Assembly: GCF_002364335.1 (NCBI RefSeq)
Contig: NZ_DEXW01000080.1
Location: 62,001-126,000, forward strand
DNA length: 64,000 nt
Direction of reading: 5' to 3'
Source of the DNA: Winogradskyella sp. UBA3174
GTDB lineage: Bacteria; Bacteroidota; Bacteroidia; Flavobacteriales; Flavobacteriaceae
The position numbers and the translations under genes were made by a program. The notes under the pieces were generated by a model, which did not search any database, was not told where the DNA came from, and saw only the letters and a list, made by a program, of their open reading frames with translations. Below, in pieces: positions 1 through 9,076 of this stretch; within the stretch, counting starts at the first letter, position 1; each line of letters opens with the position of its first letter.

Positions 1-1148
1 TTATCGACTGCTTTTTTGATTAAAAATTTCGATTCTAATCGATACGATTTTTCAATACTATCTAAAGTAAAAAGTTTGTTTGTTGCTTGTGCATCTTTAT
101 TTTTTGATAAGGCTAAGCTTAACGCTTGTTTATTAGAAAATAACAAGGCTTGCTTATCTTGAAGTGCGCGATACTCATTCCCATATTCTGAAGCTAACAC
201 CTTCTCTGTAGAGGCATCAATAAAGTTTAATGGTGATGGATTAAATTGATAAAACACAAAGACCATAATACCAACTAAGAGTATAAAAAACTGCATTGGT
301 ACTTTTAGCAAACCATTGAAGATAAGACCCATTTGCATTTCTTTCATGGATTTACCAGAAAGATAACGTTGTACTTGGCTTTGGTCTGTACCAAAATACG
401 AAAGCATTAGAAATGTACCACCAATAATACCAGTCCAAACGGTATATCTATTTTCTAAATCGAATGAAAAATCTAAGACTTCCATTCTTCCAGTTGCACC
501 AGCAATATCTATAGCATCAATAAAAGAGACGTCTTCTGGTATTAAATTAATAACCACAAAAAGTGCAGCAAACATACCAGCAAAAATCACGAGCATTTGT
601 TGTTTTTGCGTTACTGTAACGGCTTTTGTACCACCAGAGACCGTGTAAATAATTACTAAAACACCAATAGCGATATTGAGGGTTACAATATTCCAACCTA
701 ATACAACAGATAAAATAATGGCTGGAGCAAAAATGGTGATTCCTGCTGCGAGCCCACGTTGTATTAAAAATAGGATGGCTGTAAGACTTCTTGTTTTTAG
801 ATCGAATCGGTTTTCTAGAAATTCGTAAGCCGTATAAACTTTAAGACGATGATAGAGTGGAATAAATACCAAACATATAATGACCATGGCTATTGGAAGT
901 CCAAAATAAAATTGAACAAAACCCATACCGTCAGAGAATGCCTGACCAGTTGTAGAAAGAAAAGTAATAGCACTGGCTTGCGTTGCCATTACAGACAAAC
1001 CAATAGTCCACCATTTAGACGTGTTACCTCCTTTGATGTAATCTTGTGCATTTTTACGACCACGTGTTTTCCAAGTACCGTAGCCAACTATTGTCACTAG
1101 TGTGGCAATGAGAACTGTCCAGTCAATCCAATCTAACGTTTGATTCAT
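1..1148 (-). CDS. sodium:solute symporter (SSS family), 3' end outside window
   Basis: The gene starts with ATG at 1148 and runs off the left edge, so about 382 N-terminal residues are visible. The product is a hydrophobic multi-helix protein with the features of the sodium/solute symporter family: an N-terminal helix, then a stretch with GxSxMATQASAITFLS, followed by further regular TM helices. The family couples sodium entry to uptake of sugars, sialic acid, amino acids or similar solutes across the inner membrane. The substrate cannot be read from sequence. It is the last gene of a minus-strand operon, 4 bases after a 39-residue peptide gene and downstream of a large PIG-L deacetylase, which suggests uptake of a deacetylated sugar or glycoconjugate product (inference). 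Confidence 0.88.
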   Translation of the reverse strand, partial: MNQTLDWIDWTVLIATLVTIVGYGTWKTRGRKNAQDYIKGGNTSKWWTIGLSVMATQASAITFLSTTGQAFSDGMGFVQFYFGLPIAMVIICLVFIPLYHRLKVYTAYEFLENRFDLKTRSLTAILFLIQRGLAAGITIFAPAIILSVVLGWNIVTLNIAIGVLVIIYTVSGGTKAVTVTQKQQMLVIFAGMFAALFVVINLIPEDVSFIDAIDIAGATGRMEVLDFSFDLENRYTVWTGIIGGTFLMLSYFGTDQSQVQRYLSGKSMKEMQMGLIFNGLLKVPMQFFILLVGIMVFVFYQFNPSPLNFIDASTEKVLASEYGNEYRALQDKQALLFSNKQALSLALSKNKDAQATNKLFTLDSIEKSYRLESKFLIKKAVD

Positions 1149-1152
1149 GCAA

Positions 1153-1272
1153 TTAGTCGAATGAAGCTGTTATAAAGTAAAACAGTATAATGTATAAAGC
1201 GTTAGCTAGTAATACAATAGTGTACATTTTATTCCATTTTTGTTTCTCTTGTAGTTGGTCTTGGTTTTGCAT
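1153..1272 (-). CDS. 39-residue single-TM membrane peptide
   Basis: This is a small gene squeezed between the PIG-L deacetylase and the symporter. I start it at the ATG at 1272; the reading frame is open further upstream, but that part overlaps the end of the deacetylase gene and looks non-coding. The peptide has a polar N-terminus rich in Gln and Lys (MQNQDQLQEKQKWNK) and one hydrophobic helix of about 20 residues, ending FITASFD. The stop codon is 4 bases before the symporter ATG, so translation is probably coupled. It may be an accessory subunit of the symporter. That is inferred from position and topology only; I recognise no family. Confidence 0.6.
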   Translation of the reverse strand: MQNQDQLQEKQKWNKMYTIVLLANALYIILFYFITASFD

Positions 1273-1306
1273 ATTAATCAGTTTTTGGTTGTTAATAAAA
1301 TAGTTG

Positions 1307-3826
1307 TTAGTTTTTGAGTTGTAGTTGATCTTCTTTTCCTGCGGACAGCAAATTTGCAAATAATCTGTAAGCACCAGATACACCAGCCGGAAATTCTCTA
1401 AAAAAGCTTAGTCCAGTATAAATATAATTGCCCTTACCATATTTAGCGACCAGTAAAGCACCTTCTTTAGAGCTTTCACCTTTGTCGTTTGCTGCGAGTA
1501 ATGGTGTAAATTCTTCAGCCCATTTATTTGGGAAATACAAACCGCGTTCTTGTACCCAACCTTCAAAATCTTGGATTGTGATTTTGTTTGGGAAATTAAG
1601 GATAGGATGATTTGGTTCTAATATTCTAACTAAAGCATTCTCGTCTGTAACCCGATCTCTCGATAATTTTAAATCGTAAGGTGCTATATTATCTACCTTT
1701 ATACCTCTACTTGTGTTGTATTGAATGATGAGATTTCCGCCTTCATTAACATAGTCCAATAAAAACTTCTGCTTAAATTTAAGTTCATCAACAATATTAT
1801 AAGCTCTGATGCCAACCACAATGGCATCAAAATTAGTTAAGTTTTCTGGTGAAATTTGTTCTGGTTTTATAATAGTTACATTGTAACCAATTTGACGTAA
1901 ACTTTCTGGTACCACATCACCAGCACCTTGAATATAACCAATATTATCTCCTCTTTTTTGAATATCTAAACGCACAACTTTACTCGCGCTAGGCATTAAA
2001 ACCGTTTGAAAGGGGATATGTGAGTAGTCGATTTCTATTAACTCGTCTGTGTAAAATTTGCCTTTAATATTTACCATTGGTACTATTACACCTTCACTTT
2101 TTCCCAAAGGTGGAATTATGGTGAAAATTACTTTTTGAATATCTCCTTTATTAGCAATTTCAATTTTTTGCTTGTCTGGATAAACGCTCCAGCCAATAGG
2201 ATAGTCCATTTGTATAAAACCATCAATAGCATTACGACCAGCTTTTACTGTGATTTCAATCTCTTTTTGTTGGTCATTTTCAAAGATGAATACTTTATCA
2301 CTTATACTTACAGAAACTTCAGGTATAATTTCAAAAGGTCTATATAATTCACCTTTATCTGGTTTAGAATAGCGATATACTACTGGTTTTGTGATTGTTA
2401 TTGAAGTGCCTTCAATATTTAAATTAAAATCTACGAAAACAGCTCTTGGTGTTTCCGGCAATCCAATTAGTTTTTGATCTTCAACATTATACATGCCTAA
2501 TGTACTCTGATTGTTCAACCAATACGGAGTTGTGTAATTACTGTTATTTGGGATTGTAATACTTTCTTCAAAATTTAAACGTTGATTAGGGGATAATTCC
2601 ATGTTTTTAGAAATTCCTTTTTGAAGTGTTGATAGGTTGTAAGACAACAAACTGATTTTAGAATTACTTCGATTCAGTACTTCCATTTTGAGTGCCACTG
2701 AAGAATTTGGTGAAGCATGCGGACTATTAGCTGAAACTTCTAAATACAAGCCAGCACAAGCTTCAATAATTGTTTTTAATTCTTTGGTTTTTATAGTTTT
2801 CCAATGTTTGTTTTTTGCAGTTTGAAGTAATTTATAAGCTTCTAAGAGTTTTGGTAAGTGCTCAGAAGGATTGACGAAATTGAAGTTGTTTTCAATCTTA
2901 CTCATAATTATACCGATAGCTTGTCCACCTTCAATACGGTTCCAAGAGGTATCGATTCCTGCAAATATATCTTTACTATCGTTTAAAGGGTCACCTTTTA
3001 AAAATTCGATATATTCTTGTTGTGTTCCACGAGATGTTAAACGACCAAAACCTTGACATAAATGTTGGCTACTTGCTAAAGACGCCACTTCATTGTTAGA
3101 CATCCCTTTTGATGGGTAGTAAACACCAATATCAAAATTTAGCATATTACTCTTGTCTATTTTATCGAATTCTTCTTGACTACCGTAACGCCACCAAGAC
3201 GTATTATAGAATAGTCGTTTAGGTTGCCAAGTTTCAGTTAATTCTAATTGCGCACTGTATTTTGATGCATCATTTACCAAATCGAATGCTTCCATACTTA
3301 ACATTGCAGAACTTGTGTGATGCCCATGAGTTCTGCCAGCTCTTCTATGGTCGAATCGGTTGATAATAATATCTGGTTTAAATGTTCTAATGGCCCAAAC
3401 GACATCTGAAAGTACGTCATTTTTATTCCAAATTTCCAAAGTTTCATCTGGGTGTTTAGAGTAGCCAAAATCATTAGCTCTAGTAAAACGTTGCTCACCA
3501 CCATCAATACCTCTAGCAGCTAATAATTCTTGTGTTCTTATAACTCCTAAAAGTTCTCTTATTTCTGGTCCAATTAAGTTTTGGCCTCCATCTCCACGTG
3601 TTAACGATAGATACCCTGTACGCGCCTTAACTTCGTTAGACATATATGAAATAAGTCTCGTGTTTTCATCATCTGGATGAGCAGCTATATAAAGCACTGA
3701 GCCCAAAACGTTTAGTTTTTGAACGGCATTGTATATTTCTGAGGAATTAAGTTGTTTTGGTTGTTGAGCTTGTATAAAAAAAACACTGCTTAAAAGTAGT
3801 AAAAGACAAAGTCTTATTTGGTACAT
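1307..3826 (-). CDS. exported PIG-L (LmbE-like) family deacetylase, multidomain
   Basis: This 839-residue protein has an N-terminal signal peptide (cleavage near AQQ, residues 19-22) and a PIG-L/LmbE deacetylase domain with the zinc and catalytic motif AHPDDE at residues 49-54 and a second His cluster (RTHGHH) near residue 167. PIG-L enzymes remove N-acetyl groups from sugars and glycoconjugates. At about 840 residues it is far longer than simple LmbE proteins (220-250). The middle (about 400-620) looks like beta-sandwich domains. The last 180 residues resemble a glutamine-amidotransferase-like fold (AIVVGIRAYN, GGNLIIQYN). It probably acts in the periplasm or at the cell surface. It leads an operon with a small membrane peptide and an SSS symporter. 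Confidence 0.87.
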   Translation of the reverse strand: MYQIRLCLLLLLSSVFFIQAQQPKQLNSSEIYNAVQKLNVLGSVLYIAAHPDDENTRLISYMSNEVKARTGYLSLTRGDGGQNLIGPEIRELLGVIRTQELLAARGIDGGEQRFTRANDFGYSKHPDETLEIWNKNDVLSDVVWAIRTFKPDIIINRFDHRRAGRTHGHHTSSAMLSMEAFDLVNDASKYSAQLELTETWQPKRLFYNTSWWRYGSQEEFDKIDKSNMLNFDIGVYYPSKGMSNNEVASLASSQHLCQGFGRLTSRGTQQEYIEFLKGDPLNDSKDIFAGIDTSWNRIEGGQAIGIIMSKIENNFNFVNPSEHLPKLLEAYKLLQTAKNKHWKTIKTKELKTIIEACAGLYLEVSANSPHASPNSSVALKMEVLNRSNSKISLLSYNLSTLQKGISKNMELSPNQRLNFEESITIPNNSNYTTPYWLNNQSTLGMYNVEDQKLIGLPETPRAVFVDFNLNIEGTSITITKPVVYRYSKPDKGELYRPFEIIPEVSVSISDKVFIFENDQQKEIEITVKAGRNAIDGFIQMDYPIGWSVYPDKQKIEIANKGDIQKVIFTIIPPLGKSEGVIVPMVNIKGKFYTDELIEIDYSHIPFQTVLMPSASKVVRLDIQKRGDNIGYIQGAGDVVPESLRQIGYNVTIIKPEQISPENLTNFDAIVVGIRAYNIVDELKFKQKFLLDYVNEGGNLIIQYNTSRGIKVDNIAPYDLKLSRDRVTDENALVRILEPNHPILNFPNKITIQDFEGWVQERGLYFPNKWAEEFTPLLAANDKGESSKEGALLVAKYGKGNYIYTGLSFFREFPAGVSGAYRLFANLLSAGKEDQLQLKN

Positions 3827-3950
3827 GTGATTGTTAGTTAGTTACTTTTCAAATATAGGAAAGATAAGTACCTAAGGTTTTGTTTTTAGATTTATTTAAC
3901 GGTTGTAAAAAACAACTATAGTTAACCTCTTAAAAGGTATTTAATATTTC

Positions 3951-4745
3951 TTATTTGCTTAATTTTAAAATCCTTATCGCTCCTTGAATAACTAAAACAA
4001 AAACAATAGTCCCAATGATTAAATCTGGCTTACTAGAACTAAACCAGTTAACCAAAAGGCCTGCAATTATAACTCCCAAATTGATAATTACATCGTTAGA
4101 AGTGAAAATCATACTTGCTTTCATGTGTGCTTGGTCTTTACTTTTAGATTTTTGTAAAATATAAAGACAAATACCATTTGCTATTAAGGCAAAAATCGAA
4201 ACGATAATCATTGTTGAAAAATCTGGAAGTGTTTCTGTTCCAAAAAACCGTCTTAAGACTTCTGCAAACCCAATAATAGCAAGGGTTATCTGAAAATAAC
4301 CAGCCAGCTTGGCAATACGCTTTTTTTTAATTAGTGTTCCGCCAACTGCAAACAAGCTGATTCCGTAAACAAAACTGTCGGCAAGCATATCTAAACTATC
4401 AGCAACAAGTCCCATTGATTTTGAAATCAAACCAGTGGTCATTTCGATAATAAAAAAAGCAAAATTTATAGACAATACAGACCAAAGTAATTTTTTTTGA
4501 TTTGTGTTTTCTGCAAAGTCTGTTTGGTCGGTTTGTTCGGTAGATATTCTCTTTCCTCCGAGGTTTAACTCAATAATAGACGTTTCAATTTCATCAATTT
4601 TACCAGTATGAAATACGGTTAATTTTCGATTAGCAATATCAAAGTCTAAATTAGCAATGTTTGCAATTCCGTCTAACTTCATTCGGATAAGATTTTCCTC
4701 TGAAGGACAATCCATTTTGGTGATTTCGAATACTGATTTATTCAT
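3951..4745 (-). CDS. cation diffusion facilitator family transporter with degenerate HMA-like N-terminus
   Basis: The 264-residue protein starts with a ferredoxin-like heavy-metal-associated fold (residues 1-70) in which the usual metal motif CxxC is reduced to MDCPSEE, with one Cys. A membrane domain follows, with helices from about residue 88 and a CDF-type helix II motif (SMGLVADSLDMLADS, acidic residues spaced as in zinc-exporting CDF proteins). CDF proteins export Zn2+, Co2+, Cd2+ or similar cations in exchange for protons. The usual cytoplasmic C-terminal domain is missing; the protein ends just after the last helix. It is the third gene of an ion transport operon, 32 bases after corA. 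Confidence 0.8.
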   Translation of the reverse strand: MNKSVFEITKMDCPSEENLIRMKLDGIANIANLDFDIANRKLTVFHTGKIDEIETSIIELNLGGKRISTEQTDQTDFAENTNQKKLLWSVLSINFAFFIIEMTTGLISKSMGLVADSLDMLADSFVYGISLFAVGGTLIKKKRIAKLAGYFQITLAIIGFAEVLRRFFGTETLPDFSTMIIVSIFALIANGICLYILQKSKSKDQAHMKASMIFTSNDVIINLGVIIAGLLVNWFSSSKPDLIIGTIVFVLVIQGAIRILKLSK

Positions 4746-4777
4746 GGAGCTTTTTACTATTTAGACTAACTACTGAG

Positions 4778-5854
4778 CTACAACCACTTCTTACGTTTAA
4801 AATAAAAAAACAAGCCAATAACTATTATAAACATTATACCAAGTAGAATAAAATAGCCATTGTGATATTTTAGTTCTGGGATGTGCTCAAAGTTCATTCC
4901 GTAGAGACCTGCTAGGAATGTTAGTGGTATAAAAATGGATGATATTATGGTGAGGACTTTCATGACTTCGTTCATACGATTACTAATGGTCGTCATATAC
5001 ATATCCATTAAACTCCAAATCATTTCACGGTAAATATCTATGTTTTCTGATACTTGAATTAAATGGTCGTAAATATCTCTATAATAAGTTATTGTGCGTT
5101 TGTAAATTAATGGATGCTCGCCTTTTTCTACACGACTTATAATTTCGCGCAGTGGAAATATGGCACGACGTACTTTTAAGATTTCTCGCTTTAATTGTTG
5201 GACTTCGATATTTATATTATCTCTTGTATTTTCAGCAAAAAGGTCAGTTTCTAAATCTTCAATTTTATTACCTAAAGTCTCAATAATACTGAAGTAATTA
5301 TCCACTACAGCATCAATTAAGGCATACATTAGATAGTCTGATTTTAAGCCTCTTATTCTACCATTATTAAGGCGAAGTCGTTCTCTAATTGTATCAAATA
5401 CATCCCCTTCGGATTCTTGAAATGTTATTACATAGTTTTTTCCAAGAACAAAACTAACCTGTTCTATCACAATATTTTCATCTTTATCGTAATACAGCAT
5501 TTTTAATGATACGAATAAATAATTGTCGTATTCATCTATTTTGGGACGTTGCGTTGTGTTGACAATATCTTCTAAAACTAGTGGATGTAAATTATATTGC
5601 TTACCAATATTTGCAATTTCATCAATGTATTTAAGTCCATCTACATTAATCCAAGTAACTGAATCTGTACCTTTATAATTAATAGCATCCTCAATATTTA
5701 ATAAAACAGATTCTTCAATGGCTTCTTTGGTATAATCGAAACATTCGACATAAAAATCTTTATCTGATTTTTTACCAGTATAAATTAATGTACCAGGTAC
5801 TTGTCCAATATGTTTTTTATAATTTTCAGTACGTGTCTTTTGTCTTTTCTTCAT
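4778..5854 (-). CDS. corA: magnesium/cobalt transporter CorA
   Basis: The 358-residue protein has the CorA layout: a large soluble N-terminal domain (to about residue 295), then two TM helices at the C-terminus. The signature GMN of the pore is at residues 319-321 (LYGMNFEHIPEL), followed by an acidic periplasmic loop and a basic tail (FKRKKWL). CorA forms pentameric channels for Mg2+ (and Co2+ or Ni2+) uptake. The start ATG lies 3 bases after the stop of the MscS-like gene, so the two are probably translationally coupled. Confidence 0.95.
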   Translation of the reverse strand: MKKRQKTRTENYKKHIGQVPGTLIYTGKKSDKDFYVECFDYTKEAIEESVLLNIEDAINYKGTDSVTWINVDGLKYIDEIANIGKQYNLHPLVLEDIVNTTQRPKIDEYDNYLFVSLKMLYYDKDENIVIEQVSFVLGKNYVITFQESEGDVFDTIRERLRLNNGRIRGLKSDYLMYALIDAVVDNYFSIIETLGNKIEDLETDLFAENTRDNINIEVQQLKREILKVRRAIFPLREIISRVEKGEHPLIYKRTITYYRDIYDHLIQVSENIDIYREMIWSLMDMYMTTISNRMNEVMKVLTIISSIFIPLTFLAGLYGMNFEHIPELKYHNGYFILLGIMFIIVIGLFFYFKRKKWL

Positions 5855-5857
5855 TAT

Positions 5858-6400
5858 TTATAGAATACTGCTACCGTCCCTATCATCTAAAGCATCCTTT
5901 TTAATTAAAGTTACCGCTTTTTGAAGAATAAGATTATTTGGATAGGTGGTTAAGTTACCATTATCTTCTCTTAAAATTAATTGAAAAGCTCCTATGTCTT
6001 CAATAATAGCCTCAGTTGGGTAATCTTTATCATGGATTTTTATTTTGTCTCCAACTTTATATGGAAATGAGAAAAACATAATAACACCAGAGGTGATGTT
6101 ACTTAAAATAGACCAGATTGCAAATAAACCGATACCAATTACGGCAAATACAGAAGAAAATACTAATGAAATATCGTGTGGCTTTGCACCTAGTATAAAG
6201 GCTTCAATTAAAAATGCAATGAGCACAAGTAAAACTGTGACATAGCGACCAATTAAGATGGCTCTTGCTTCTGTAGTTCCGCTTTTTTTACCAATTTTTT
6301 TTACTGTGAGAACTATTATTGCTCTTATTACAGAAAGAATAATTAGTAAAATTGCGGTGTATACAATTTCAGATTGGTAAGTTTTAATAAACTCAGACAT
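5858..6400 (-). CDS. small mechanosensitive channel (MscS) domain protein
   Basis: This 180-residue protein has three hydrophobic helices and then a beta domain of MscS type (GVIMFFSFPYKVGDKIKI, then AIIEDIGAFQLILR and TYPNNLILQKAV). It is shorter than E. coli MscS (286 residues) and ends soon after the beta domain, lacking the C-terminal alpha/beta domain. MscS proteins open under membrane tension to release solutes during hypo-osmotic shock. It is the first gene of the operon with corA and a CDF transporter. Its 5' region carries a run of TTAG-type repeats (6402-6431). Confidence 0.87.
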   Translation of the reverse strand: MSEFIKTYQSEIVYTAILLIILSVIRAIIVLTVKKIGKKSGTTEARAILIGRYVTVLLVLIAFLIEAFILGAKPHDISLVFSSVFAVIGIGLFAIWSILSNITSGVIMFFSFPYKVGDKIKIHDKDYPTEAIIEDIGAFQLILREDNGNLTTYPNNLILQKAVTLIKKDALDDRDGSSIL

Positions 6401-6401
6401 G

Positions 6402-6431
6402 TTAAGTTAGTTAGTTATTTAGTTAGTTAGT
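6402..6431 (-). repeat. TTAG-type tandem repeat in the leader of the MscS gene
   Basis: Two blocks of AGTT units (TTAGTTAGTTA, broken by TTT) lie directly upstream of the MscS ATG, 2-30 bases away. The unit is four bases, so a change in copy number would alter leader length only. Confidence 0.5.
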
Positions 6432-6465
6432 GCCAAATAAATATAGTTTAGAATGCTTATACAAT

Positions 6466-7407
6466 TTACTGTAATTTAAGTTTTTCCCTTAAGGCTTCAT
6501 CGCCATTACTGTTTTTGCTCCAATATGCAGATTTTATAGACTCAAGTTTAGTTGCTTTTGTTGTAAGCGTTTTGCTATTAGAGCCATATCCTGAAACTAT
6601 TGTTTCTTCCCAACCTATTATATCAAATGGGAAATTGGGGTTAAAGTTGATTTTTAAAGTTCTATTAAGATCTGTATATGTAAGTGTGTAGAGTCCATTT
6701 TTTAAATTAGCAGTAGCATTGTAAGACTTTATATCTATATGTTTTAGCCTTATGTATTCGATAGATGGAATAATAGAAATATCACCAACAGGAAGGCTCG
6801 TTGGGTCTATTCTTAGTTTGGTCCAAAGTTCGTTTTCCGTCCAAGATTTGTCAATTTTAAAAGACTGATCAGCCTCACTTTGAAAGTAGGAGTGTGATGT
6901 AATTTCAAACTGATCTCTATTGTTTAGTTGTGTGTAAGCGTGGCCACACCACTCTTGTACAGAAGCTGAAACCTTTAGAGCATGTTGATTATTTGCTACA
7001 GAGTAAAACGTACTCTGCATTATAGAATATGGATAAATACCTGTATTGAAATTTTTAGTCGCGTTTAGTTTTAAAACAGGAGTATTACTTTTAGTATAAT
7101 TATCTGCTTTAACCTGAGCTTTTGGTAAAAAATCTTCTGTCACAAAAACGAGAATCGCTTTTCCGTCTCTCATTTCTCCATAACGTGCTTGTTTTAATTT
7201 GTATGAAGTAATTTCGGCTTCACCCATGTACCAGTAATCTTTAAACTCTTTTGACAGTTCTGCTTTTGGAGTTAATGTCGCTTTAGTTTCGGGTTCTGAA
7301 ATTGCCAGAGTTTCTGAGCTTTCGGTTTTCTTTTCTTTGCAGGAAATTAATAATGATAGTAATCCTATACTAAAAATAAAAAAAGGTTTTGAGTTAAAAA
7401 TCTTCAT
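6466..7407 (-). CDS. predicted lipoprotein of unknown function
   Basis: I place the start at the ATG at 7407 (MKIFNSKPFF), which gives a clean lipoprotein signal (hydrophobic core then LLISC, lipidated Cys about residue 23). The frame is open to a TTG at 7440, but the extra residues would spoil the signal. The mature part has about 290 residues, starts with a Ser/Thr/Glu-rich linker and is likely beta-rich, with EWCGHAY in the middle. I do not recognise a named domain. It lies 96 bases after the Maf gene on the same strand and may be the last gene of that operon. It is not itself a Maf protein. Confidence 0.72.
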   Translation of the reverse strand: MKIFNSKPFFIFSIGLLSLLISCKEKKTESSETLAISEPETKATLTPKAELSKEFKDYWYMGEAEITSYKLKQARYGEMRDGKAILVFVTEDFLPKAQVKADNYTKSNTPVLKLNATKNFNTGIYPYSIMQSTFYSVANNQHALKVSASVQEWCGHAYTQLNNRDQFEITSHSYFQSEADQSFKIDKSWTENELWTKLRIDPTSLPVGDISIIPSIEYIRLKHIDIKSYNATANLKNGLYTLTYTDLNRTLKINFNPNFPFDIIGWEETIVSGYGSNSKTLTTKATKLESIKSAYWSKNSNGDEALREKLKLQ

Positions 7408-7503
7408 CATAACTTGAATATTTAAGATTCTGAAACCCAATAGCTATTGGTACAGAATGACAATAATTTGTGTTCTTAGAAAATAATAATCAAAGTTACC
7501 ATC

Positions 7504-8097
7504 CTAATTATTTTCTGCAATGGTATTTAACGTTTCGTAAAGTAAATGTGTAGGTAAGCCAACTACGTTGTTATAAGAGCCTTCAACGCTTGTAATAGCT
7601 ATAGCTCCAATCCATTCTTGTATACCATAAGCACCAGCTTTATCTAGCGGTTTGTAATTATTAACGTAATACCAAATTTCGTCATCTGTGAGTGCTTTAA
7701 AGGTTACTTTAGTGACGGTATTAACTATCTTTTGTTCAGTTTTTTGGCTAAAACAGATAGATGTTACTACTTCGTGAGTTTTATTACTTAAAGATTTTAT
7801 CATTCTAAAAGCATCCTCCTCATTTTTAGGTTTTTCAACTGCTTTGCCATTTAGCCATACAATAGTATCGCTGGTTATTAAGATATCGTTGCTCTTAAGG
7901 TTTTCAATAAACGGTTTGGCTTTTAGTTTGGACAAATAATCTGTGATTTCATGGCTTTTTAAATCTTTTGAGTAAACTTCTTCAACGGGTTGTAGTCTAA
8001 TTTCAAAATCTAAATCCATAGTTTTAAAAAATGCATGACGACGTGGTGATGCAGAAGCTAAAATAATATTGAAATTTTTAAGCTTTTCTTTTAGCAT
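7504..8097 (-). CDS. maf: Maf family nucleoside triphosphate pyrophosphatase
   Basis: The protein has 197 residues, the normal length for Maf. It has the N-terminal signature LASASPRR (residues 13-20) and the conserved TSDTIVWLNG and KPKNEEDAF segments, and later DKAGAYGIQ, all standard for the family. Maf proteins hydrolyse dTTP, UTP or modified nucleotides to monophosphates and pyrophosphate, as house-cleaning enzymes. The ATG is one base after the stop of the upstream UbiA prenyltransferase gene, so the two are co-transcribed and probably coupled. Confidence 0.93.
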   Translation of the reverse strand: MLKEKLKNFNIILASASPRRHAFFKTMDLDFEIRLQPVEEVYSKDLKSHEITDYLSKLKAKPFIENLKSNDILITSDTIVWLNGKAVEKPKNEEDAFRMIKSLSNKTHEVVTSICFSQKTEQKIVNTVTKVTFKALTDDEIWYYVNNYKPLDKAGAYGIQEWIGAIAITSVEGSYNNVVGLPTHLLYETLNTIAENN

Positions 8098-8098
8098 A

Positions 8099-9028
8099 TT
8101 ATTTGAGTAAGATAAATTTATAAAGTAGCATAGAAAGCATACCTGTTAGCATTACTAATTTTAGCATTAAACTAATATGCTTATAGTCCGATTTTTGTTC
8201 TGCACTAAATAATTTAATACTTATATAAATTAATGGTGCAACTACCAATATTAAAAAATAACTAACAACTTCTATTTGTTTAAATAGATAAGTAATCACA
8301 TAATAAACAACAGCAAATATTGGAAGCAAGGAGAGTCCAAATACAATTTTATTAGTGCGTTCTCTGCCAACTATAATTGGAAGTGTTTGCAAACCTCCTT
8401 TATAATCACCATCAATATCTTCAATATCCTTAACCAATTCTCTAACTAGATTAATTAAAAATGCAAAAATGGCATAGTCTAAAATAATTTTAAAAAAAGT
8501 GTTTTGAATAATTAGGTTATTAGGTGTAATAGCAGGTAATAACTCAAAGACACCAACTAATAATATACTTAACATGACGATGAGTGATACAACGATGTTA
8601 CCAATAAGGAGCAATTGTTTTAAATATGACGAATAAATATAAAGTAGTGCAGAGGCAATAATAAATATGACAAAAAAACCAGGTTTACCTATACCATTAG
8701 ATAGGTAATAGCCAGAGCCAACACCAATAACATTTAAGATAATAAATAGCGTTAAAGCATTTTTCTCACTAATATATTTACTTATAATTAGTTGTTTTGG
8801 TTTATTGATTTTATCGATTTCAATATCGTAAATATCGTTAATTACATAACCACCAGCAGCTATACAAATTGTTGCTAAAACTAACAAAGCAAAACCTAAA
8901 TGGCTAAGTGTGGTTACGACTCCGTGACTTTCAAAAAAGGGTAGGAGTAGTGCGTATTTAATTAAGTATTGCATTAGAGCAATCATAATTAGATTTTTCC
9001 AACGGATGAGTTTAAAAAAATATATCAT
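8099..9028 (-). CDS. UbiA-family prenyltransferase (geranylgeranylglycerol-phosphate geranylgeranyltransferase-like)
   Basis: This 309-residue, roughly nine-helix membrane protein has the two Asp-rich motifs of UbiA prenyltransferases: NDIYDIEIDKINKP at about residues 64-77 and DIEDIDGDYKGG near 200-210. These bind the prenyl diphosphate through Mg2+. The form of the motifs matches the Bacteroidota proteins usually annotated as digeranylgeranylglyceryl phosphate synthase, an enzyme first known from archaeal lipid synthesis. A role in making a prenylated lipid or quinone is possible; the substrate here is inferred from family resemblance only. It sits between kdsC and maf on the same strand. 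Confidence 0.82.
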   Translation of the reverse strand: MIYFFKLIRWKNLIMIALMQYLIKYALLLPFFESHGVVTTLSHLGFALLVLATICIAAGGYVINDIYDIEIDKINKPKQLIISKYISEKNALTLFIILNVIGVGSGYYLSNGIGKPGFFVIFIIASALLYIYSSYLKQLLLIGNIVVSLIVMLSILLVGVFELLPAITPNNLIIQNTFFKIILDYAIFAFLINLVRELVKDIEDIDGDYKGGLQTLPIIVGRERTNKIVFGLSLLPIFAVVYYVITYLFKQIEVVSYFLILVVAPLIYISIKLFSAEQKSDYKHISLMLKLVMLTGMLSMLLYKFILLK

Positions 9029-9076
9029 TCTAAGAATTAAAACTATGTTTAATTATAATTTTTCACAATAAGAAGA

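Noticed and set aside
849..1100. Plus-strand open frame of 83 codons opposite the symporter gene
   Set aside because: It is the antisense shadow of the symporter frame, whose protein is clearly of SSS type; its own product has no recognisable character.
7504..8097. Possible CRISPR or toxin-like genes near Maf
   Set aside because: No repeat-spacer pattern or toxin-antitoxin pair was seen anywhere in the window; the gene here is an ordinary Maf.
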